Below the pieces are notes generated by a model. That model saw only the letters and a program-made list of their open reading frames with translations. It searched no databases and was not told the origin of the DNA. Made by a program: the position numbers and the translations under genes. Shown here piece by piece: positions 35,242 through 43,316 of a DNA stretch of 64,000 nucleotides; the stretch's first letter is position 1; every line of letters starts with the position of its first letter. This DNA is from JAHBNG01 sp039028975 (GTDB lineage Bacteria; Chloroflexota; Anaerolineae; Caldilineales; Caldilineaceae), in assembly GCA_039028975.1 (NCBI GenBank), contig JBCCHB010000042.1, forward strand, positions 1 to 64,000. Reading direction: 5' to 3'.

Positions 35242-36810
35242 ATGTCAAATGAGTATAATGATGGAAATAGATCCATTGATAGTCGTGAACGCAAGCGTCT
35301 CCCACGCTGGATGCAGTTGCCTACTACCTATCGGCAGCGAGAAGCTTCTCAGATCGCTACATGGATAGAATCCGGCGCAAGTGGCTGTGTGGTTGGCCTA
35401 GCAGAGTCGGGCCGTTCGAATCTACTTACCTTCCTCTGCCACCGTCGAGACGTACTAGAGGAGTATCTCTCCCGTGGCAGGCAGGTTACCCTGATCCCTA
35501 TCGATCTCTTTAATTTGCCAGCCAATGACCTGTCAAACCTCTATCGGACCATTCTACATGCCTTCTATTGGGAGAGGGATTGCGTGCCACCTGACCTTCA
35601 TGCTTATGCTACAGAGTTATACATGGCCAACAGAGCCTCTGTAGACCCATTTCTGCCCCAGATGGCGACTTATGACCTGCTTCGTGCCTTTGAGGATGCT
35701 GATCAGCAGGTCGTCTTAGTTCTTAACCGCTTTGACCGTTTTTGTGCGACGGCCACACCCCAGATGCTCAATACCTTACGCGGTCTGAGAGACTCATTCA
35801 AAAGTACATTAACATACATCGTGGGAATGCTGCAAGAGGTCATCTATCTGGCTAATGAAGCAGAGGTAGGTGACATGTATGATATTTTGGATCGCCGTGT
35901 CTGCTGGGTTGGTACAATGACCGATAAGGACGCAGGCGAAATGTTGCTGCGAGATGTTTTGCCCAAAGAAATTGCGCCCACCTCGGCAGAGATGAATGCC
36001 ATTTTGCAGCTCAGCGGATGTTTCCCGGGGTTGATCAGAACGGTTGGCTTTTGGTGGCTGAATAATGCTCGAGCCAACGCTAGCAACGAAAAGATTCCCA
36101 TTGAGGGTTGGCAAGATGCGCTGTTACAAGAACCAAGTATTCAGTTCCGCCTTGAGCGCATCTGGAATAGCTTAACCCAGGAAGAGCAGTTGGCGCTTTC
36201 AGAAACTCAAAAGTTGGAGCAACAGCTCATTCAAGCCGGTTGCTTGCCTTCACGATTCGCATCACCAACATTGACATCATCGACGGATGCCATCCATTTG
36301 CCCTCATCCTCAACAGCTAGCCCAAAGCTACCCGCTGCACTCAAAAAAGCGCTAGAGGGTCTGGTCAACCACTATGGCTATGCGCTATCTCGCTTGGCAA
36401 CAAAGGGGCTGTGCAAACAGGTTGACTCGATTTGGACTATCCAAAGCCGCCTGGTGGCCGCCTTTGTGGAAATTCATAAAGGGCGAGCCAAAGGCCGCAT
36501 TTGGGTTGACGAGCAGACAAAGCAGCTACATCAAGGTCAAGAGACCCTTCAAGATGTAACAGGGCTACAACACGCTATTTTGGCATTTATGGTGCAGAAT
36601 GCCAGAGCTCGTCTCACCTACGATGATATTATTAGCAATGCTTGGCCTGAAGAGGAGCAGCGTGATGGGATTTCGGACAACGCATTGCAGGTCCACATTC
36701 GTAGCATCCGTAAGCGGATCGAACCCAACCCGGCCAAGCCCAATTATCTAGTTACCTGGCGCGGAACGCCCGGGGGATATATTTTTTACCCTGAAGGTCG
36801 ACCTGAATAA
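35242..36810 (+). CDS. STAND-like NTPase fused to PhoB-type winged helix
   Basis: 522 residues. The P-loop GLAESGRS (residues 52-59) has Arg where Lys is canonical; Walker B is QQVVLVLNRFDRF (155-167). The C-terminal 100 residues (LTYDDIISNAWPEEEQRDG, NALQVHIRSIRKRIEPNP, TWRGTPGGYIFYPEG) are an OmpR/PhoB-type winged helix. ATPase modules of this kind followed by a winged helix occur in regulators and in conflict systems. The Lys-to-Arg change may reduce or abolish hydrolysis. The kinase-like gene follows on the same strand after 198 bp. I infer a regulator or switch for this locus. Confidence 0.8.
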   Translation: MSNEYNDGNRSIDSRERKRLPRWMQLPTTYRQREASQIATWIESGASGCVVGLAESGRSNLLTFLCHRRDVLEEYLSRGRQVTLIPIDLFNLPANDLSNLYRTILHAFYWERDCVPPDLHAYATELYMANRASVDPFLPQMATYDLLRAFEDADQQVVLVLNRFDRFCATATPQMLNTLRGLRDSFKSTLTYIVGMLQEVIYLANEAEVGDMYDILDRRVCWVGTMTDKDAGEMLLRDVLPKEIAPTSAEMNAILQLSGCFPGLIRTVGFWWLNNARANASNEKIPIEGWQDALLQEPSIQFRLERIWNSLTQEEQLALSETQKLEQQLIQAGCLPSRFASPTLTSSTDAIHLPSSSTASPKLPAALKKALEGLVNHYGYALSRLATKGLCKQVDSIWTIQSRLVAAFVEIHKGRAKGRIWVDEQTKQLHQGQETLQDVTGLQHAILAFMVQNARARLTYDDIISNAWPEEEQRDGISDNALQVHIRSIRKRIEPNPAKPNYLVTWRGTPGGYIFYPEGRPE

Positions 36811-37008
36811 CGATTAGTGAATGAAGGCATGAGTGAGAGGAGGGGATGAATCTGAGGAGGGATGATGGCCCGATATTGTACTACCAAGACCGAATAAATT
36901 CCGTGGATTCTCACCAAATATTAAAAAAAACTTATCAATTCAACAACCAACTATTTGCCAAATTATTGCATCGATACCATTGCATTACAAAAAGTTTACG
37001 AGGTTCCA

Positions 37009-38517
37009 ATGTATCTCCCCATTGAAAATCCAACCGATCTGATTGTAACTCGCCCAGTGCATCAGGTGCTTTCCCGCCTCTTCACTGGCTATCGCCATCT
37101 CGTACTACAAAGGGAACTAAATAAAGGGTTTAGCGGCGGGCGTGTCATCCAGGTAAGACCGGTCAATACATTGGGGCTACCAGAACTACCCCTTGTGGTC
37201 AAAGTAGCAGCGATTAGCCAAATTCAAAAGGAATGGCATGCCTATGGCGCTCATGTCAAAAATCGCTTACCTGGCGTCCCGGATATCCCTCGTCCACCTG
37301 CTTATCTGCCTCAGGCTGGTCTTGGCGGAATCTGTTATAATTTGGTTGGCTATGGTATCTTTGAACTGACTAATCTTGCGGATTATCTGCGCTCCGATGG
37401 GGTTCAGGCCATGGATATGCATCGCACTGTGGAGCACATTCGGCGGATGATGCACTTTATCTGGGACTGGAGTCAGGAGCAATCAGCTTTCCGTCCTGAT
37501 TCTAGTTATGATCGGCTATTGCCTGTTCACCTACTTGTTCATCATGATACGACCGTGGCTGCTAAGGCGCCTCGGCTTGTAACACCCCACATGCGACCGG
37601 ACCCTCCAATCGAACCCGGTGAGTTTGTCCGCTTGCGGAGCTTCGCTGTGCATAAAGCCAACTGGGCCACTCACACCATTACGCTAAAACGCCCTTACGT
37701 TCGCTTCAATGAGAGCGATTACTTCGTGCGCTGTCGTTCGCTTCATGATGAGCGTATTGCCGGTTATCATGTCGATGAAATTGGTCCAGAAATCTGTGGT
37801 GTAGTAACCGAAACCAGAGAAAGCCGATTGCGAAGCGAGGTAATCAACGCATTTGCGGATGAGATTGATCCGACCCTGGATACCTTCGCCCTACCCGATC
37901 CATATTTAGGATACCGCCTTCCCAATCCGCTGAGTGTCTATGAACAGGTTTTGAGCACGACTCGTCCCGTTCGGGTTGCACCGATTCATGGTGATCTAAA
38001 TCTTGATAACGTTCTCATAGAAAAGGAGACGGGCAAGGTTCATCTTATTGATTTTGCCGAGACGCGACACGATCATGTGCTGCACGATCTGTTGCGGCTA
38101 GAGGCTGAGGCCATTACTAAGCTACTCTCCAAGTTGATAGCAGATCGGCACCTTAACCCTATATCTACGCTTCTTTCACTCTATCGGCTACTTCATGAGG
38201 AACTGCTAGGAGAGCATGATGATGAACATCCACCTGCGTCTGCCAATCTAAGCAGCATTTGGATTATGCTCTCTTTTGTGCGCCGCACAGCCCGCACTTA
38301 TCTATTTGATCCCACGGATGTGAGTGAGTACTACCAAGGTCTCTTCATCTACATGTTGGGCTACATGAAGTTCAAAAATTTAAACACAATGGCCGAAGCC
38401 CCCCTACCTAAGCAGCTTGCGTTCTGGGGTGCGGCCATTGCCTACGTGTACATGACTGGGCAGTTTGAGCAGTATCTGTATCACATTACTGAATCGAATG
38501 GAGAAGTAGTTCAATAG
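37009..38517 (+). CDS. Aminoglycoside-phosphotransferase-like kinase-fold protein
   Basis: 502 residues from ATG 37009, which has GAGG 5 bp upstream; TTG 36955 is a weaker alternative. The N-lobe Lys65 lies in LPLVVKVAAIS. The catalytic loop is APIHGDLNLDNVLIE (His327, Asp329) and the metal site is HLIDFAETRHD (Asp348). Between N-lobe and catalytic loop, residues about 200-270 form an inserted beta-rich segment (EPGEFVRLRSFAVHKA, LKRPYVRFNESDYFVRC). From memory this architecture resembles the ternary-complex-associated domain 9 group of conflict systems. Neighbours support that reading. Substrate unknown. Confidence 0.72.
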   Translation: MYLPIENPTDLIVTRPVHQVLSRLFTGYRHLVLQRELNKGFSGGRVIQVRPVNTLGLPELPLVVKVAAISQIQKEWHAYGAHVKNRLPGVPDIPRPPAYLPQAGLGGICYNLVGYGIFELTNLADYLRSDGVQAMDMHRTVEHIRRMMHFIWDWSQEQSAFRPDSSYDRLLPVHLLVHHDTTVAAKAPRLVTPHMRPDPPIEPGEFVRLRSFAVHKANWATHTITLKRPYVRFNESDYFVRCRSLHDERIAGYHVDEIGPEICGVVTETRESRLRSEVINAFADEIDPTLDTFALPDPYLGYRLPNPLSVYEQVLSTTRPVRVAPIHGDLNLDNVLIEKETGKVHLIDFAETRHDHVLHDLLRLEAEAITKLLSKLIADRHLNPISTLLSLYRLLHEELLGEHDDEHPPASANLSSIWIMLSFVRRTARTYLFDPTDVSEYYQGLFIYMLGYMKFKNLNTMAEAPLPKQLAFWGAAIAYVYMTGQFEQYLYHITESNGEVVQ

Positions 38518-38518
38518 A

Positions 38519-38631
38519 GTTGTTCTGAATTCAGGAATGAGTGGGTGACAGGTACTTCACCCATTTCAGCAGACAGAAAGCATAGCTGAAAAAGTACCTG
38601 TTACCTGTATGTTTTGGTGTTCCAGAACAAC
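38519..38631. repeat. 113-bp long inverted repeat
   Basis: GTTGTTCTG (38519-38527) and GGTGACAGGTACTT (38544-38557) recur in inverse as AAGTACCTGTTACC (38592-38605) and CAGAACAAC (38623-38631). It starts right after the stop of the kinase-like gene and ends just before a family 1 element. It could be a separate MITE-like element or serve as a bidirectional terminator. Confidence 0.65.
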
Positions 38632-38636
38632 CCTAA

Positions 38637-38729
38637 TATCGATGGCCAGAAAAGTTCTGCCCTTCCTTCTGGGAATTTCCATGAGTTGTTTGGTCAAGAG
38701 TCGTGATAAGACTTTTCTGGCGCGGTATA
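38637..38729 (+). mobile_element. Repeat family 1 element B (MITE-like)
   Basis: Begins TATCGATGGCCAGAAAAGTT and ends AAGACTTTTCTGGCGCGGTA, the two terminal inverted repeats of family 1, with the internal GGTCAAGAGTCG shared with the other copies. It lies between the kinase-like gene and the deacetylase stop. Confidence 0.8.
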
Positions 38730-38758
38730 GACGTTATCCAAAAAGGGCTTACGATTCT

Positions 38759-41341
38759 TTACTGTGCCGCAAATGGTAGATAGATTTTTGCGTCAATCTG
38801 CTCGCTGATGGCTGGCACAGAGTTGACCGGGCTACTGGCTTCTTCCTCTCTATTGACCTCTAGATTGGCTGATGTCTCAACCATTGGTTGGGTTTGCTGA
38901 CCGTTGATTATAGGTTCCGGTGCTTCTGAATCTACCACAATGCGATAGATGAGGGAACTAGCCGTGACTTGGTTCGAGCTTGAGCCATCTTCAAGGAACA
39001 TTTCGTCAAAGTAGATGGCAGGTTGACCATTGAGAGTTGGATTGTCGATAAGAATATAGCGAATATCCGTCAGTGGCCCAAAATCAGCGAGCGGAATCTG
39101 AATGTATTGCCAACCTGGATTAAGATTGCTCAACAGGATCTTAAAGCTGGTCTGGTAGGCGCTGTTCATAATCGCTATTGTAATGGTCGATGTGCCACTG
39201 GCGTCTCCATGGATCCAGAATGAGAGATATTGATACCCGGTCGGATCGATTGACTGATCCGATAGGAGATAGTATGTACCCCAAATCTCGTTATACTGTA
39301 ACGAAAGGGAAGCGCTACCGGCGTAGATTGGTGAACCATTGTTCAAATCCCCGCTAACGTTACCCCATGCTCCACTGGTCCATCCTGCTGGTAATGCGTC
39401 ATCATAGATTGTGAATCCGCTCCCAGGACCTGAAGGCGGCGTTGCGGTTGGTGTGGTAGTCGGTGGGTTGATCGGTGTATTGGTTGGCGTAGCCGTGGGC
39501 TGTGGCGTTGATGTTGGCGTAGCCGTCGGTGGGTTAACAGGTGTATTGGTTGGTACCTCTGTTGGTGTTTCTGTAGGAGCCTCAGTGGGTGTATTGGTTG
39601 GTGACGTAGATCCACCAGATTCAAAGACAATCTGATCCAGATAGATGGTTGGTTGAGCCACTGCGTCAGGGTTATCCAACAACAAATAGAGAATATCGCT
39701 TAAGGCGCCAAAATCTGTTAGGGGGATTCGTATCTCCTGCCAGCCAGGGGCTAAATCTGTGAATCGTATTCTATTGCTTGTTGCGTAGGCGCTATTCATC
39801 ACTGCTACCCTTAGGCTGGCTGAGCCGCTCGGCGCGCCATAGACCCAAAAGGCCAGGCTGTCATACTCCGCTGCATTGATAGCCTGGGATGTATTCAAGT
39901 AAAGAGTCGTCCACGGTCCGTTGTGGGTCAGGGCTAATGATGCTGAGCCAAACTGGACAGGTGTACTATTGTCTGTTTGGTATGTGACATCCCCCCACGC
40001 CCCTATGTTCCATGCTGGCGCTACCACATCATCGTAGAGAATCAAACTTGCTTGCCCGCCCGAACCAGGCGTCGGAGTAGGTGGTTCAGGTGTAGCTGTT
40101 GGCGGTGCAGGCGTAGCCGTCGGCGTCCCTGGTGTCGGTGTATTCCCAGAAGTTCCGCTAATGGTAATTTGGATCGATTCGCGTATGCGCAGGTAGGCGT
40201 AGATCTCTTCAGCCGGTGCCACCCAAATACTTTGGTCCCCCCCCGCACCATAGGCGTTGTCAATGTGGGCCATTACGCTGTTTAGAGCACTCTCTTTTCC
40301 ACTATGAGAGAAGGTGTTGTACCAGAAGTGCTGGGTAGGGCTAGCATGAGCGGCCATCCAATCAATAATCGAAATGGCTTCCGCTGGATCGTCCAACTCA
40401 ATCGGATTCCCACGGCCAATGGCCATCTCAAAATTAAATGATTTGGCTGTCCGGCCATTGCTGGTAAAATCGAGTGTATTTGGATCAACTATCAATAGCG
40501 CGTCATTGCCACTCTCATTGAAGATGGTAAGCGTTGTCCCCTGATTCCGATGTTGAAGAATGTAAGGGTGATAATTAGCGTCAAAGCAGGGTGCTGCAAA
40601 TGAGTTGATCACATAACCCGGCTTGGGCGAATCTGGAATGATCTCGTTGATTCGATTATAGCCATCCAAAATTTCGTTTTCATAGTCGACGCCATAGCAG
40701 CCATGGTCATAGGTGTGATTGCCTACCGCCCAGCCATTCCCCAGCAGTTGGTGAAGATTGATCTTGTCTAGAATCCACTCTTGGTCCCTTGTGTCACTAA
40801 TATCGCTAGCGATCATGTAAACGGTAGCTCTATAGTTGTAACTATCGAAGATAGCAATCGAATCCATCAAAAAGACGTTGTCATCCATCCCATGGGACCA
40901 GGCGAATGCTTTGTCGTCCTTGAGTGAAGCGATGGTTGCCAAACCACTAAATGAAGTGGCGTCGGGTCCATCTAGAGATAGCTGTACTGATGTACCATCG
41001 GTTGTAAATGTAAGGATGCCCGCGCCTGCATCGTAGAGATACGACAGCGTATCTGTACCATCTTCAATGAGCGTAATATTTGTGACATTACCCACAGGGA
41101 GCTGTAGCGTTATGTCATGATAGTTGAGGGCGGGTATGCTGGAACGATCCAACGAAATGGTGTACGTGGATGATGTGGCACCAAAAATGTTTACGGGTAA
41201 AGCAAGCCAAACAAAGATCAGCCACAGGCTAACAAAGATAGGAATAATTGCTCGCCGCGCATCGGTAGCATTGGCGCGGGCCGAACGATTGTCAGAATTT
41301 TCGAGACCACGATGATGGGAAAGGTACTTAGGGTACTCCAC
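38759..41341 (-). CDS. Secreted polysaccharide deacetylase with two carbohydrate-binding-like modules
   Basis: 860 residues. Residues about 33-55 are one hydrophobic segment (signal or anchor). A NodB-like region follows: FAWSHGMDDN holds the catalytic-type Asp pair and GNHTYDHGCYG the metal His pair. Two beta modules of about 150 residues share LILYDDVVAPAW/GFTIYDDALPAGWTSGAWG openings and GWQ-EI-IPL-DFG cores, like CBM11-type galactose-binding folds. Three Thr/Pro-rich linkers separate them. A C-terminal IYLPFAAQ is typical of exported Chloroflexota proteins. I infer a cell-surface enzyme acting on N-acetylated polysaccharide. Confidence 0.82.
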   Translation of the reverse strand: MEYPKYLSHHRGLENSDNRSARANATDARRAIIPIFVSLWLIFVWLALPVNIFGATSSTYTISLDRSSIPALNYHDITLQLPVGNVTNITLIEDGTDTLSYLYDAGAGILTFTTDGTSVQLSLDGPDATSFSGLATIASLKDDKAFAWSHGMDDNVFLMDSIAIFDSYNYRATVYMIASDISDTRDQEWILDKINLHQLLGNGWAVGNHTYDHGCYGVDYENEILDGYNRINEIIPDSPKPGYVINSFAAPCFDANYHPYILQHRNQGTTLTIFNESGNDALLIVDPNTLDFTSNGRTAKSFNFEMAIGRGNPIELDDPAEAISIIDWMAAHASPTQHFWYNTFSHSGKESALNSVMAHIDNAYGAGGDQSIWVAPAEEIYAYLRIRESIQITISGTSGNTPTPGTPTATPAPPTATPEPPTPTPGSGGQASLILYDDVVAPAWNIGAWGDVTYQTDNSTPVQFGSASLALTHNGPWTTLYLNTSQAINAAEYDSLAFWVYGAPSGSASLRVAVMNSAYATSNRIRFTDLAPGWQEIRIPLTDFGALSDILYLLLDNPDAVAQPTIYLDQIVFESGGSTSPTNTPTEAPTETPTEVPTNTPVNPPTATPTSTPQPTATPTNTPINPPTTTPTATPPSGPGSGFTIYDDALPAGWTSGAWGNVSGDLNNGSPIYAGSASLSLQYNEIWGTYYLLSDQSIDPTGYQYLSFWIHGDASGTSTITIAIMNSAYQTSFKILLSNLNPGWQYIQIPLADFGPLTDIRYILIDNPTLNGQPAIYFDEMFLEDGSSSNQVTASSLIYRIVVDSEAPEPIINGQQTQPMVETSANLEVNREEEASSPVNSVPAISEQIDAKIYLPFAAQ

Positions 41342-41885
41342 AGACTATCTCCTTAACAAGCGCACTACCGATAGGACGGAGCCTTATATAGACGGCCAGA
41401 TACAACTCTTATACCCGTGAGGATAGATGACCAGAAAAGTTCTGTCCCCCCTTCTCGGAATTTCCCAGAGTGGATGAGTCAAGAGTCGGGACAAGACTTT
41501 TCTGACGGACTGTAAAAAGTGTGCAAAGAACTGCGAGGCAAAACTCGTGGGAACAGTGGTGCTCTACTCTATATGATTGAGCGGAAGCCTGCATTAACAA
41601 CTGCACTGAATGGCATATACCAAAAAAATGTATGCCAAACCAATCCATAGTAGTATATACTAAACTAATCCATTTTGGACCTTACGAATTTTAGACAATC
41701 TGGTAAAGAGTATAATGCAATTGGGCACAGATTGAGTATAAAGGATTTCCACAACGTCTACCCCTGTGGTAAAGTTTGGTATCGATATTGTCTCTCAATT
41801 CGCAGCCGTTGGGATTGCTCCAATCCTACGGGGAAATCCAGCCCTCTTTTTTGACACGCTGCACCGATTCACGAAGGATTCTTAA
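41342..41885. other. Intergenic region with repeat elements
   Basis: 544 bp between divergent genes. It holds a solitary family 1 end (TATATAGACGGCCAGATA, from 41387), the complete element at 41423-41513 and unremarkable sequence after that. A promoter for the AhpD-like gene is expected near 41700-41850 but I cannot define it. No gene is supported. Confidence 0.6.
41423..41513 (+). mobile_element. Repeat family 1 element C (MITE-like)
   Basis: ATAGATGACCAGAAAAGTTC at the left and GACTTTTCTGACGGACTGTA at the right are the family 1 ends. The middle, with CCCAGAGTGGATGAGTCAAG, is the best-preserved core of the family. Confidence 0.8.
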
Positions 41886-42290
41886 ATGGCAACTGTCAAC
41901 CTGATAGAGTATGAAGATGCCTCACCAGAGGTTCGAGCTGTCTATGAGGATATTCAGGCGACTCGCCAAACCCAAGTAATCAACAACTTTTGGAAAGCCC
42001 TTGCTAATCATCCAGAGACATTAGAGCGAATCTGGACCACTCTAAAAGAAGTCATGGGACCAGGCGAGCTAGATCCACTAACCAAAGAGCTTATCTATAT
42101 CGCGGTCTCGATTGCCAACAACTGTGAGTATTGCATCCACTCCCATACGGCTTCAGCCTTTGCCAAAGGAATGAGCCAAGCCCAATACCAAGAACTGATT
42201 GCCATTGTTGGCATGGCACATCAGACAAATGGCATTGCAAACGGCCTGAAAGTACCAGTAGATGATCTATTTTTGAAAGGACAACCATGA
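41886..42290 (+). CDS. AhpD/carboxymuconolactone-decarboxylase-family protein
   Basis: 134 residues, all helical, with the AhpD redox signature NCEYCIHSHTASAFAKG (a CxxC followed by His). Proteins of this type act as peroxidase or thiol-disulphide partners. The stop overlaps the start of the aminotransferase gene by four bases (ATGA), so the two are translated together. GAAGGA lies before the ATG. Confidence 0.85.
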   Translation: MATVNLIEYEDASPEVRAVYEDIQATRQTQVINNFWKALANHPETLERIWTTLKEVMGPGELDPLTKELIYIAVSIANNCEYCIHSHTASAFAKGMSQAQYQELIAIVGMAHQTNGIANGLKVPVDDLFLKGQP

Positions 42291-43216
42291 CGACATTGGC
42301 ATACTTTGAAGGAGAAATCGTCCCCTATAGCCAGGCTACAGTAAGCATTGGCTGTAATACGCTCCACTATGGGACAGGGTGTTTTGGTGGGTTACGCGCT
42401 TTTTGGAATGATGATGAGGAGCAGCTTTATCTATTTCGGCCTCATGATCACTTTACCCGTTTGCTCAACAGTGCCAGGTTGCTACTCTGTGAATTAGATT
42501 ATACAGTTGAGCAACTGGTCGAGATTACTATCGAGCTGCTCGCCCGAGAAGGATGGCAGCAGAATGTCTATATTCGCCCTATCGTTTATAAAGACGATGA
42601 GATCTTCCGCGTTTGGCTCCATGACGCCAATGACAAGCTTGCCATCTTTAGCCAAGCCATCGGTAATTACATCAAGAACGAGAATGCACTTGATATTTGC
42701 GTTAGCTCCTGGCGACGGGTAGATGATACGGCTATGCCTGCCCGCGGTAAAGTGAACGGTACATATGTCAATAGCGCTTTGGTCAAAAGCGATGCTGTAC
42801 TCAGTGGCTTTGACGATGCGATTGTACTGAACCAGGATGGTCATGTGGCCGAAGCCAGTGCAGCCAATTTTATGATGATTCGAGATGGCGTGGTGATTAC
42901 ACCGCCCATCACCAGCAATTTGCTCGAAGGCATTACCCGTCGCACAGTCATGCAACTGCTTCGGGATGAGTTGTCTTTGGAGGTAGTCGAACGGGAGATT
43001 GATCGCTCTGAACTCTATCTAGCCGAGGAGGCCTTCTTCTGTGGCACGGGTGTCCAAATTGCATCCATCGGCACAATTGATCATCGCAAAGTAGGTGATG
43101 GCCAGATCGGTCCTATTGGCGGTCAGTTGAGCGCTCTCTACCAACGTGTTGTGACAGGAAGAGTCAGCGCCTATAGAGACTGGTTGGTGCCAATTCCGGT
43201 GCCCGAATTCGCGTAA
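42287..43216 (+). CDS. Branched-chain amino acid aminotransferase-family enzyme (PLP fold type IV)
   Basis: 309 residues. Family parts are CNTLHYGTGCFGGLRAFW, a PLP Lys region ARGKVNGTYVNSALVKSDA, VAEASAANFMMIRDG and LLEGITRRTVMQLL, with the late FFCGTGVQIASIG. The length and Phe/Gly-rich entrance fit branched-chain aminotransferases (IlvE), but D-amino acid aminotransferase and aminodeoxychorismate lyase share the fold. It overlaps the AhpD-like gene by four bases; the functional link is unclear. Confidence 0.85.
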   Translation: MTTLAYFEGEIVPYSQATVSIGCNTLHYGTGCFGGLRAFWNDDEEQLYLFRPHDHFTRLLNSARLLLCELDYTVEQLVEITIELLAREGWQQNVYIRPIVYKDDEIFRVWLHDANDKLAIFSQAIGNYIKNENALDICVSSWRRVDDTAMPARGKVNGTYVNSALVKSDAVLSGFDDAIVLNQDGHVAEASAANFMMIRDGVVITPPITSNLLEGITRRTVMQLLRDELSLEVVEREIDRSELYLAEEAFFCGTGVQIASIGTIDHRKVGDGQIGPIGGQLSALYQRVVTGRVSAYRDWLVPIPVPEFA

Positions 43217-43246
43217 AAATAGAGGCTTTTTTGGTAGCTCAGATAA

Positions 43247-43281
43247 TTTTGTAGGGGCAAGGCACTTCTGCCTCTACAAAA
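43247..43281. repeat. Hairpin after the aminotransferase gene
   Basis: TTTTGTAGGGGCA (43247-43259) and TGCCTCTACAAAA (43269-43281) pair over 13 bp with one mismatch and a 9-nt loop. It could work as a transcription terminator in either direction or be a REP-like repeat. Confidence 0.65.
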
Positions 43282-43316
43282 ACAGCGTCACCTCCCTACG
43301 ATCCTGAAGAACCCAA

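Noticed and set aside
39410..39640. Plus-strand Gly/Val-rich repeat protein across the deacetylase linkers
   Set aside because: It is the antisense of the Thr/Pro-rich linkers of the exported deacetylase and has no start context.
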